From the NCBI RefSeq assembly GCF_001469955.1, contig NZ_LOPU01000018.1, positions 746,001-810,000 of the forward strand: DNA of 64,000 nucleotides. The letters run 5' to 3'. Every line of letters starts with the position of its first letter. Position 1 is the first letter of the stretch. Both the position numbers and the translations under genes were made by a program. Of the stretch, positions 50,520 through 58,803 are shown piece after piece. The notes under the pieces were generated by a model. The model saw nothing but the letters and a program-made list of their open reading frames with translations, was not told the DNA's origin and ran no database searches. Source of the stretch: Haloprofundus marisrubri (GTDB taxonomy: Archaea; Halobacteriota; Halobacteria; Halobacteriales; Haloferacaceae).

Positions 50520-53500
50520 TTACCTTCTTCTCCCGCAGTCACAGGCTTCTGAGGTTGTCTTTGAGACGGTAGAGTTGGAGAGAATTTCAGAACGGGTATA
50601 TAATCCAGAGGCGATAAATTCTTGTTCGGAATTGCCTATGGTTTGGGTAACTGTATCTCCCGTCATCGGATCAGTTAGCGTTTGCTCCACGTGCCCCTCA
50701 ACCTCAGCCTGTGTTCGAATCACGTCGTTCGCATCGTCGTAGGTGTTTGAAGTTTCTTTCGACTCGCTAACTTTCTTTTTCAGAGACCACCGTCTAATCT
50801 TCGATGTGGAAGCAACACGGAAACCATCGTGACGAGTTATCTGGTCGGCACGCGGTCCGCTGGTCGTCGTCTCGTAGTGGACCCAACCGTACTGTGCAGG
50901 TCGTACCTGCTCGCGCTTTTCAGCAATGTAGGTCGTGGTGGTTTCCTCGTGACGTTCGCGGTACTCGTACTGGTACTGCTTCTCGTACTCGGCAGGGGCC
51001 GTCTGGATGCGGCGAACGTCGCCGGTTCGATAATGGTCGCTTCGGAACGGTTGCGTCGACCAGTAACTCTCGGTCTCTGTGGTGTAGTACGAGTAGGTCT
51101 CAGTCGTTGTTACTGTGTACGTCTCGCGGTCGGTAACGGTGTAACGCTCGGTCGACTCGAAGCATCCCCACTGTGTACAGCGGGTGACGGGGCGCTCTCT
51201 AACCTCTGTAGTCGTTCTAGTTCTCGTCTCTGTGACTCTTCGTGTTCCAGTCTTCCGAACTCGATGGTCGTACTCGTACTGCCGTTCTGTTCGGTATCGT
51301 GCTGGTTCGACTCGAACCGTTCTTGTGTCGCCGGTGAAGCTACCCTCTCCGGCCTTGTTATCCCGCCATTCGGATTCGGTCGTGTACCACATGTCGGTGG
51401 TCGTTTCACTCCCTGCGGCGACCCAATCTGAGTTGGTATCCAGGAGCAGTTTGCGAGAATCGTATCTATCGAAATGCTGCTGCTCTGTGTTATATTTCGC
51501 TGACTGCGTCTTTTTATACTCCTGTATGTTGTATTCGACTCCTTTTCTGTCGGTGGTGTCGACTACGTAGCCAGCCTCGCGGTACCGCTGGAGACTTGTA
51601 TAGTCGGTGGCTTGTCGCCAGTTGTACTCTGTATTGAGTACTGTATACTTTAGATTGTTGATACTTTGACCGACGAACCGAACTCTAGTTGGTTCATAAA
51701 CTGCTACGGATGGAACGTCTTCTGAGCGGACTGTAATATTCGGATTTTCCTTGTTATAGAGCTTGATAGTCGGATCTTTACCCACATCTTGGAATTCTGA
51801 AGCCGGAATTTCGATAGTACCATTCCAACGAATCTCGCCCTTGTAGTTGTCTGGTGCTCCACCATAGTCAGGGCCCCATTTCTTGATATGGTAATTATCG
51901 GCGTTCTGGACATCTAGTCCGATCGCAAGACCACCTAGTTGCGCGTACTCTTGTGTGACTATGTTTACTCTAACTGTTTCATTTGGCAAATAGGATTGCT
52001 GCTTTCGCACTATCTTTATTTTCCCTACTCTCGGAGTGTAATACCCTACAAGACCTTTGCTGTCAGTTGTTGTGTACCCATACGCGTCAATTATTCCTAT
52101 TTTCATACTAGCTAAGTTCGTAAAATCAACCGGCTGATATATAGCGTCGTCAGCATACATGTCGTCTCTCCAAGAATATTTCAACTCCGTTCCGTCTGGG
52201 TCAAACGAGTCGCTAGCATCAATCACAACTGGTCTATCGCCCTCAGCTCGTTTTTCATTGTGATAGCTGACATTGACACGGAGTTCCGGTGGGCTCCGCT
52301 CAACCGCTAAAGTATCGGAAGCAACATCACCCGGACCAAGTTTATATCCCAATTTGAACATAATTGGATAACTACCCGGTGTTTGAGCGTGTATACCTCT
52401 ACGGACGATTAGCAAGTCATCTGAGTCATGATGTTCTCTATTAATACCCTCAATCACGATTTTGGTATGTCCTGTCGGGATGAGAGATTGCGTTGAAACA
52501 TCCTCCGGATCTGCCCCGTTCAAATCTATCCGCATCTCGTGATACGCGATGTATCGCTCCGAGTCGATACGCTCGTGATACGAGTCTACAGGCGTGTTCA
52601 AGAACCGAGAGCTGACAATCTCTGGTGAGCCCGATGGAGTAACTGACCGAGTAAACACCCTTTTTTGCCCTCGCGCGTCGACAACCGTTACACGAAGCAC
52701 GTGGTCCTCGTTCGGCGTCGCGTTCGCCTCGAAAGAGAGGTCGTTCCGTGACACACCGCTTCCTGACCCCGACCACGAGGCTATCTGTCGCCCGTCGAGT
52801 GACACCGTCATTGCGCGAAGGTTTCCGAACGCGTCGCTCCCGACCGCAGTTCCGGAGACTGTCCCCCTTTCGAGGCGTAACTCGGAGACCGAAGCGTTCG
52901 GTCGTGGGTCTGCCACAACACTGCGCTCACCGTCCTCGAAGCGAGCGACGTCACGAGAGCCTGTCTCGTAGTGAAGAACCGCGTACAGCGTGTGAGTCCC
53001 GGGGTCCCACTCGTGACTGAATCGCTCTCCGTTCCCAATCAGACCGCGTTCGCTGTACCACTCGACGGTCTCGACGTTAGCGAACGACGGGGCGTCGACG
53101 CGGTATGGCCCTTCGAGAGGTCGCTCACCGGTCACGACTCGGTCGCCTCTCACGACCGTCGGGTCCGAATCCGGCCCAGTGGGTGCGGTTTCGCCAGTAT
53201 CCGGTTCCGCTGAGGCCTCAGCAGCGATGTGAACCGATTTTGAGTCAGTATCCGAGCGGTTGTCGCCGTCGACGACAGTCACGGAGATGTCGTGTGTTTC
53301 GGCAGTCCCGAACGGCATCTCCAACACCGCGACAGCCGCCTCCGGTGACAGAGACTGTCGGGAGACGACAGTCCCGTCAACACGCCACACTGCCGTATCG
53401 AGCGGAGCAGCGCCACGCGTTATCTCTACACGGAACCGTCGTTCCTGGCCCACGAAGCCGTCTTCGGGGCCGGAGAGACGAACCGACGGAGCGTCGCCCG

Positions 53501-53852
53501 GTTCGACTGTTACGTACAGCGTGTCGGAACTCGTTTTGCCCTCGTCGTCGGTGACGGTGAGAGTGACCTCGAACCGTCCGACGACGTCGGGAACGAAACT
53601 CGTGTGTGGTGCGGATGCGTTCTTCGGCACGACTGTTCGGCCGTCCGGACCGCGAATCGACCACTGGTAGGACGTGAGTTCACCGTCGGGGTCACGGGAA
53701 CCCGTTCCGTCCAGAAGTACGGTTGACCCGCGCTCGACGGTCTGGTCCAACCCGGCATCCACCAACGGCGGTTCTGGCGCTGTCCCGACTGCAGCGTTCG
53801 GTATCGTCGCCGTGACGACGAGCAGTACGACGAAGAGTCGACGTTCGTTCAT
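50520..53852 (-). CDS. Giant secreted PKD-domain protein with duplicated Tyr/Thr-rich module
   Basis: A 1110-residue protein. A signal peptide (RRLFVVLLVVTATIPNAAVG) is followed by a PKD domain (VDAGLDQTVERGSTVLLDGTGSRDPDGELTSYQWS, about 28-115), further Ig-like domains and another PKD-like unit (DRPVVIDASDSFDPDGTELKYSW). Residues about 800-1000 contain two related ~100-residue units, each YTTE...W ... GD-R-V/I ... PA-Y ... QYEY. No C-terminal anchor is seen; it ends CDCGRRR. The middle is AT-rich. It is a likely surface protein or adhesin. The start is MNERRLFV; the 62 upstream codons in frame are rejected. Confidence 0.8.
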   Translation of the reverse strand: MNERRLFVVLLVVTATIPNAAVGTAPEPPLVDAGLDQTVERGSTVLLDGTGSRDPDGELTSYQWSIRGPDGRTVVPKNASAPHTSFVPDVVGRFEVTLTVTDDEGKTSSDTLYVTVEPGDAPSVRLSGPEDGFVGQERRFRVEITRGAAPLDTAVWRVDGTVVSRQSLSPEAAVAVLEMPFGTAETHDISVTVVDGDNRSDTDSKSVHIAAEASAEPDTGETAPTGPDSDPTVVRGDRVVTGERPLEGPYRVDAPSFANVETVEWYSERGLIGNGERFSHEWDPGTHTLYAVLHYETGSRDVARFEDGERSVVADPRPNASVSELRLERGTVSGTAVGSDAFGNLRAMTVSLDGRQIASWSGSGSGVSRNDLSFEANATPNEDHVLRVTVVDARGQKRVFTRSVTPSGSPEIVSSRFLNTPVDSYHERIDSERYIAYHEMRIDLNGADPEDVSTQSLIPTGHTKIVIEGINREHHDSDDLLIVRRGIHAQTPGSYPIMFKLGYKLGPGDVASDTLAVERSPPELRVNVSYHNEKRAEGDRPVVIDASDSFDPDGTELKYSWRDDMYADDAIYQPVDFTNLASMKIGIIDAYGYTTTDSKGLVGYYTPRVGKIKIVRKQQSYLPNETVRVNIVTQEYAQLGGLAIGLDVQNADNYHIKKWGPDYGGAPDNYKGEIRWNGTIEIPASEFQDVGKDPTIKLYNKENPNITVRSEDVPSVAVYEPTRVRFVGQSINNLKYTVLNTEYNWRQATDYTSLQRYREAGYVVDTTDRKGVEYNIQEYKKTQSAKYNTEQQHFDRYDSRKLLLDTNSDWVAAGSETTTDMWYTTESEWRDNKAGEGSFTGDTRTVRVEPARYRTERQYEYDHRVRKTGTRRVTETRTRTTTEVRERPVTRCTQWGCFESTERYTVTDRETYTVTTTETYSYYTTETESYWSTQPFRSDHYRTGDVRRIQTAPAEYEKQYQYEYRERHEETTTTYIAEKREQVRPAQYGWVHYETTTSGPRADQITRHDGFRVASTSKIRRWSLKKKVSESKETSNTYDDANDVIRTQAEVEGHVEQTLTDPMTGDTVTQTIGNSEQEFIASGLYTRSEILSNSTVSKTTSEACDCGRRR
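50900..51400 (-). repeat. Internal duplication in the PKD protein
   Basis: Two ~300-nt units are visible at protein level. Unit 1 runs from MWYTTESEWRD (about 51390) through GDTRTVRVEPARYRTERQYEY (about 51285-51350). Unit 2 runs from YYTTETESYWST (about 51060-51095) through GDVRRIQTAPAEYEKQYQYEY (about 50960-51030). The shared frame is GD-x-R-x-V/I-x3-PA-x-Y-x3-QY-x-Y. Boundaries are approximate. Confidence 0.55.
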
Positions 53853-54028
53853 CGTGTCAAGACAAGCATAATCTCCATACAGTTTATAAAACTTTAGAAT
53901 AAAAGTAGGAATATAATACTGTACGGAGAGTTTATATAGAATAGCGAGTAGTTTAGACAGCCAAATTAGTCTACGGAGAGAAGAAGAGGCCGAGACGGAG
54001 TACCGACTCCCCGAGAGAGCGTCGAGTG

Positions 54029-54065
54029 AGGAGGGCAAGCAGTGCCGAGGAGGGCAAGCAGTGCT
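54029..54065. repeat. Tandem 18-bp repeat upstream of SBDS
   Basis: GAGGAGGGCAAGCAGTGC occurs at 54029-54046 and again at 54048-54065 with one base between (period 19). It ends at the TATA box of the SBDS gene, so it could be an operator or simply slippage. Confidence 0.75.
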
Positions 54066-54071
54066 TTTAAC
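54065..54071 (+). promoter_or_regulatory. TATA box of the SBDS gene
   Basis: CTTTTAA lies 23-29 nt upstream of the ATG at 54094, supporting that shorter start. The second copy of the 18-bp repeat ends at its first base, occupying the BRE position. Confidence 0.55.
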
Positions 54072-54093
54072 CCCGGAGGCAGTACTCCGTGGT

Positions 54094-54819
54094 ATGATTT
54101 CGCTTGACGACGCCGTGACGGCACGACTCGAATCTCACGGAGCGCGTTTCGAGGTACTCATCGACCCTGACGCTGCCCTCGCCATCAAACGCGGCGAGTT
54201 CGACGGCGACTTGGAGGAGGTCATCGCCGCCGAGGACGTGTTCGAGGACGCCTCTCGCGGCGACAGACCCGCCGAGGAGGACTTGGAGAAAGTGTTCGAC
54301 ACGACGGACCCGATGGAGATAATCCCGGAAGTCGTCGAACGCGGTGAGATTCAGATTACGGCCGACCAACGCCGCGAGATGCAAGAGCAGAAACGTCGAC
54401 AACTCATCAACCGCATCGCGCGCAACGCGGTCAACCCGCAGATGGACGACGCGCCGCACCCACCCGAACGCATCGAACGCGCCCTCGAAGAGGCCGGATT
54501 CCGCGTCGACCCGATGGAGCAAGTCGAAACGCAGGTCGACGATGCACTCGACGCACTTCGTCCCGTCATTCCGATTCGGTTCGCGGAGGTCACCGTCGCG
54601 GTTAACATTCCCGCGCAGTACGCCGGGAGCGCACAGGCGCGCGTCCGACAGTTCGGAGACTTGGAGCGCGAAGAGTGGCAGAACGACGGGTCGTGGGTCG
54701 GTGTAATGACCTTCCCCGCCGGCATGCAGAACGACTTCTACGACCTCGTCAACGAACACACGAGCGGCGAAGCCGAGACCCAGATAATCAAAGACAAAGA
54801 CGATTTGGCGACACGCTAA
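54094..54819 (+). CDS. Ribosome assembly factor SBDS
   Basis: A 241-residue SBDS/Sdo1 homologue. It begins [29 protein letters not shown] and has the FYSH domain (about 1-90, [49 protein letters not shown]), a helical middle domain and a C-terminal ferredoxin-like domain ([18 protein letters not shown]). It helps release the anti-association factor aIF6 from the 60S-like large subunit. The start at 54094 is preferred over the ATG-like context 11 codons upstream because of the TATA box spacing. Confidence 0.93.
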   Translation: MISLDDAVTARLESHGARFEVLIDPDAALAIKRGEFDGDLEEVIAAEDVFEDASRGDRPAEEDLEKVFDTTDPMEIIPEVVERGEIQITADQRREMQEQKRRQLINRIARNAVNPQMDDAPHPPERIERALEEAGFRVDPMEQVETQVDDALDALRPVIPIRFAEVTVAVNIPAQYAGSAQARVRQFGDLEREEWQNDGSWVGVMTFPAGMQNDFYDLVNEHTSGEAETQIIKDKDDLATR

Positions 54820-54858
54820 GCTAGCGGGGTCGGTTCGCAAACGAAAAAGAAAACGAAA

Positions 54859-55173
54859 CTACCCTTTCTTGAAGCCGACGAGGAACCCGCCCGTGAACCC
54901 GGCGGAGATGGAGAGCGTCGACAGAATCGTCATCATCCAGTCCGGCGGCGTGCCCGTCGCGGCGGCGTTACCGGTTTTCAGGAAGCCAGCAGTCAGTTTG
55001 TCCCAGTCGACGGAGAGAATCTCGCGCGATTCGAGGAACTTGAACAACGCGAGTTCGAGACCGACGAGGACGGCGATAACCTTCGCTACTTTCTTCGCCG
55101 CGAAGCCCATGATGGCACCGATGATGGTGCCGGTCCCGGCTTCCATGGCGAGTTGTTGTACGTCTAGTTCCAT
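54859..55173 (-). CDS. FUN14-domain membrane protein
   Basis: A 104-residue protein of the FUN14 family. MEAGTGTIIGAIMGFAAKKVAKVIAVLVGLELALFKFLESREI has the Gly-rich first helix and second helix; MMTILSTLSISAGFTGGFLVGFKKG is the closing helix with the conserved GFxxGFxxGxKK pattern. In eukaryotes FUNDC1 is a mitophagy receptor. The archaeal role is unknown. Its end converges with SBDS (39 nt). Confidence 0.85.
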   Translation of the reverse strand: MELDVQQLAMEAGTGTIIGAIMGFAAKKVAKVIAVLVGLELALFKFLESREILSVDWDKLTAGFLKTGNAAATGTPPDWMMTILSTLSISAGFTGGFLVGFKKG

Positions 55174-55369
55174 CGTACCAGACCGTCCTCACAACTAACT
55201 TATTACCTTTGTGGATACGTGTCGGTGCGGCGAGACGAATTAGATGGGCAGCGCGAACTCGGACGAACTCGGACGACGCCGACCCGAGGAAGGTTCAAAA
55301 GGACGCACGACATACACCCGCACATGCGAACCGAGGTGGAGAGCACCCATCCCTGAAGACGGGACCGCC

Positions 55370-56656
55370 GTGGTCGCAAAGCGCGTCGACTCCGGGAGCG
55401 CGGACCTCGGAGAGATAACGGAACTGGCGCGTGCGGCCGGGTACAGCGTGGTCGGTGAACTCACACAGAGCCGCGAGGAGGACCCCGCCTACGAGTTCGG
55501 CGAGGGGAAAGTCGACGAACTCGCCGCGTTGGTCCGCCGTAGCGACGCGGATACGCTGGTCATCGACAACCGCTTGGGACCGTATCAGACGTACAACATC
55601 GGGCAGAAACTCCCCGAGGGCGTCGAAGTCGTCGACCGCTTCACGCTTATCCTCGATATCTTCGGCCAGCGCGCTCAAACCCGCAAGGCCCAGCTTCAAG
55701 TCGAACTCGCGGAACTGAGATACGAACTCCCGCGTGCGGAGGCGAAGGCGAGTCTCGCAAAGCGCGACGAGCGCCCCGGCTTCATGGGCCTCGGCGAGTA
55801 CGACGAGAGCCGCGAGCGGGACATCAAAGCCCAGATAGCGAACATCAAGCAGGAACTGGACGCTATCGCCGACAAGGAGGAAACCCGGCGTGAGCAGCGC
55901 CGCGAATCCGGATTCGACCTCGTCGCGCTCGCGGGCTACACGAATGCGGGAAAGTCGACGCTTCTCAGACGACTGGCCGCCGAACTCGACGTCGACGAGA
56001 ACGAGGACCTGCATCCCGACTTGGAGGCAACGGCGGAGTCCGAAGACCGCCTCTTCACGACGCTCGGCACGACGACGCGGCGCGCCGAAACCGGGAAACG
56101 AAACGTCCTCCTCACCGACACCGTCGGGTTCGTCTCGAACCTGCCGCACTGGCTGGTGGAGTCGTTCAAGTCGACGCTCGATTCGGTGTACCGCGCCGAC
56201 CTCGTGCTGTTAGTGGTCGACGCCTCCGAATCCGTCGAGGAGATGCGCGAGAAGCTCGTGACGAGTCACGACACGCTGTACGAGCGCAACGAAGCGCCCA
56301 TCGTCACGGTGCTGAACAAGATAGACCGCATCGACGACGACGAACTCGAAGAGAAGAAGGCGGCGCTGACCGCGCTCGCACCGAACCCCGTCGCCGTGTC
56401 GGGGAAAACCGGCGAGAACGTCGAAAAACTCCAAGCCCGCGTCGAAAGCGAACTCCCCGCGTGGGAGCGCGAGCGACTCATGATGCCGCTCGTCGACGAC
56501 ACGATGAGCGTCGTCTCGTGGATTCACGACCACGGCCACGTCGAAACCGAGGAGTACGACGACGACCACGTACTCGTCGAGTTCGAGGCGCGGCCCGCAA
56601 TCGTCGAACAGGCGCGGGCGAAAGCCGCCGATCTGACGCCCGTCGAGTCGGCCTGA
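55370..56656 (+). CDS. hflX: GTPase HflX
   Basis: A 428-residue ribosome-associated GTPase from the GTG at 55370. The N-terminal HflX domain (FGEGKVDELAALVRRSDADTLVIDNRLGPYQTYNIG) is followed by the coiled QVELAELRYELPRAEAKASLAKRDERPGFMGLGEYDESRERDIKAQI linker. G1 is GYTNAGKS, G3 is DTVG and G4 is NKID. The start is uncertain. An ATG at 55244 adds 42 Arg-rich, non-acidic residues that look non-coding; homology begins near AVVAKRVDSG. A 10-codon ATG-to-TGA frame (55324-55356) lies just upstream. Confidence 0.88.
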   Translation: MVAKRVDSGSADLGEITELARAAGYSVVGELTQSREEDPAYEFGEGKVDELAALVRRSDADTLVIDNRLGPYQTYNIGQKLPEGVEVVDRFTLILDIFGQRAQTRKAQLQVELAELRYELPRAEAKASLAKRDERPGFMGLGEYDESRERDIKAQIANIKQELDAIADKEETRREQRRESGFDLVALAGYTNAGKSTLLRRLAAELDVDENEDLHPDLEATAESEDRLFTTLGTTTRRAETGKRNVLLTDTVGFVSNLPHWLVESFKSTLDSVYRADLVLLVVDASESVEEMREKLVTSHDTLYERNEAPIVTVLNKIDRIDDDELEEKKAALTALAPNPVAVSGKTGENVEKLQARVESELPAWERERLMMPLVDDTMSVVSWIHDHGHVETEEYDDDHVLVEFEARPAIVEQARAKAADLTPVESA

Positions 56657-56748
56657 ACTGCGGTCGACGGGTCGAAAACGAGTACCGTCGACTCACACCG
56701 ACGAAACGGAGGATTATTGTTTCCGCCCCCCTTCGCTTGTCGGGGACA

Positions 56749-58074
56749 ATGCTACTCTCTGGAACCGTCGTCGCCGACGCCGACACCGTCATCGAAGACG
56801 GGGCCGTCGTCGTCGACGGCGACCACATCGTCGCCGTCGGCGAGCGCTCGGACCTCCTCGACGGCTATCCGGACCACGAGCGTACATCGTACGACGTGTT
56901 GCTGCCGGGTCTCGTCGGCGGGCACATCCACTCGGTGCAGTCGCTCGGCCGCGGCATCGCCGACGATACGTCTCTCTTGGACTGGCTGTTCGACCACGTC
57001 CTTCCGATGGAGGCGAATCTCGACGCCGAAGGGATGCGCACCGCCGCCGAACTGGGTTATCTCGAACTCATAGAATCAGGAACGACGACGGCCATCGACC
57101 ACCTCTCGGTTCGCCACGCCGACGAGGCGTTCGAGGCCGCCGGCGAAGTCGGCATCCGCGGCCGCATCGGGAAGGTGCTCATGGACAAGGACTCCCCGCC
57201 GGGACTCATCGAAGACACCCAAGCAGCGCTCGACGAGACCGAGCGACTCATCCAACGGTACCACGGGTCGTTCGACGACCGCATCCGCTACGCCGTCACC
57301 CCGAGATTCGCCGTCAGTTGCACTGAGGAGTGTCTCCGCGGGTCGCGCGAACTCGCCGACCGCTACGACGGCGTCCGCATCCACACCCACGCCAGCGAGA
57401 ACCGCGACGAAATCGCCACCGTCGAACGCGAAACCGGAATGCGCAACATCGAGTGGCTCGACGAAGTCGGCCTCACCGGCGAGGACGTCATCCTCGCCCA
57501 CTGCGTCCACACCGACGAGACCGAACGCGAAATCCTCGCCGAGACGGGGACGCACGTCACGTACTGCCCGTCGTCGAACATGAAACTCGCCTCCGGCATC
57601 GCGCCCATCGTCGACTACCTCGACCGCGGCATCAACGTCGCACTCGGCAACGACGGCCCGCCCTGTAACAACACCCTCGACGCGTTCACCGAGATGCGGC
57701 AGGCGAGTCTGCTCCAGAAGGTGCAGACGCTCGACCCGACGACCACACCGGCAAAAGTCATCTTCGAGATGGCGACCCGCAACGGCGCGAAGGCCGCCGG
57801 CTTCGAACAGGTGGGCAAGCTCCAGCCGGGATGGAAGGCCGACATCGTCGGCCTCACGACGGACCTCACGCGCGCGACGCCGCTGCACGACGTGCTCTCG
57901 CACCTCGTCTTTTCGGCGCACGGCGACGACGTGCAGTTCACGATGGTCGACGGTGAGGTACTGTACGAGAACGGCGAGCACGTCCGCGTCGACGCCGACG
58001 AAATCAGAGCGAAAGCCAACGCGTACGATATCACGAAAAAACGCCGCGAGTGCGAACACGAGCCTCCCGCGTAG
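56749..58074 (+). CDS. Amidohydrolase, SAH/MTA/5'-deoxyadenosine deaminase type
   Basis: A 441-residue amidohydrolase. The metal motif is GGHIHSVQSLGRG (HxH, 59-61). HTHASENRDE near 212-221 and VILAHCVH supply further metal ligands. ALGNDGPPCNNTLDAFTEM near 300 carries the catalytic Asp of the SAH/MTA deaminase group. It probably deaminates S-adenosylhomocysteine, methylthioadenosine or 5'-deoxyadenosine for salvage after radical-SAM and methyltransferase reactions. The start at MLLSGTVVADADTV follows a TATA-like GATTATTG. The longer frame upstream is the shadow of hflX. Confidence 0.88.
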   Translation: MLLSGTVVADADTVIEDGAVVVDGDHIVAVGERSDLLDGYPDHERTSYDVLLPGLVGGHIHSVQSLGRGIADDTSLLDWLFDHVLPMEANLDAEGMRTAAELGYLELIESGTTTAIDHLSVRHADEAFEAAGEVGIRGRIGKVLMDKDSPPGLIEDTQAALDETERLIQRYHGSFDDRIRYAVTPRFAVSCTEECLRGSRELADRYDGVRIHTHASENRDEIATVERETGMRNIEWLDEVGLTGEDVILAHCVHTDETEREILAETGTHVTYCPSSNMKLASGIAPIVDYLDRGINVALGNDGPPCNNTLDAFTEMRQASLLQKVQTLDPTTTPAKVIFEMATRNGAKAAGFEQVGKLQPGWKADIVGLTTDLTRATPLHDVLSHLVFSAHGDDVQFTMVDGEVLYENGEHVRVDADEIRAKANAYDITKKRRECEHEPPA

Positions 58075-58242
58075 TCGCCTCTGCCGACAGACCGCTTTTC
58101 GCCGTTTCCGGACGAGCGTTTATCTCCGAAGACGGGGCCACCCCTTCACGTGTAGCGAACGAGGCCGCGATTCGGGCGAGGCGGGTGTACGACGTCCCGG
58201 TCGCAAGCGAGTCAAATTCCGGTCCGTCGTCTGTTCGCCCTT

Positions 58243-58803
58243 CTACTCCCCTGACTCCAGCGTTCGCTTCTCCTTGGAGACGACTTCCACGTCTCGAATC
58301 GACGTGCCGGGATACTGCCCGTCGTCGTCTTTCTCGGCAGCCTTCACCATGTCCCAGACGACGTTCAGGCCGGTGGTGACGCCTTCGAGTGCCTCCATCT
58401 CGCAGCCGGTCTTGCCGGTAGTCTCGACGGCGACGGTGAGCACCACTCGGTCGTCGCGGACGTCGAACTCGGTGTCGACGTTCGTGATTGGAATCTGGTG
58501 GCACATCGGAATCGTCTCCCACGTGTGTTTGACCGCCTGCACCGCGCCCACGCGGGCCGTCGCTAACACGTCACCCTTCTCGATTTCGTCGCCACGAATC
58601 GCCTCGATAGTCGATTCGCTCAGTCGAATCTTGCCGCGTGCCTCGGCGCGACGGGACGTGTCGGGTTTCGAGCCGACATCGACCATCTGGACGTTCCCCT
58701 GCTCGTCGGTGTGCGTCAGTTCCGCATTCTCCTCTTCGATTTCGTCCCCGTCGACGGGGTCGCTGTGGTCCGCGGGTCGCTTGGACGTTCGGTCTTCGGT
58801 CAT
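58243..58803 (-). CDS. moaC: Cyclic pyranopterin monophosphate synthase MoaC
   Basis: A 186-residue MoaC. It makes cPMP from (8S)-3',8-cyclo-GTP in molybdopterin synthesis. Conserved blocks are HTDEQGNVQMVDVG (31-44), IPMCHQIPITNV (98-109) and GCEMEALEGVTTGLNVVWDMVKA near 131-153. About 28 N-terminal residues are an acidic extension (ADHSDPVDGDEIEEENAE) absent from bacterial MoaC. The start overlaps the end of nnr by 4 nt (ATGA), so the two are coupled. Confidence 0.92.
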   Translation of the reverse strand: MTEDRTSKRPADHSDPVDGDEIEEENAELTHTDEQGNVQMVDVGSKPDTSRRAEARGKIRLSESTIEAIRGDEIEKGDVLATARVGAVQAVKHTWETIPMCHQIPITNVDTEFDVRDDRVVLTVAVETTGKTGCEMEALEGVTTGLNVVWDMVKAAEKDDDGQYPGTSIRDVEVVSKEKRTLESGE

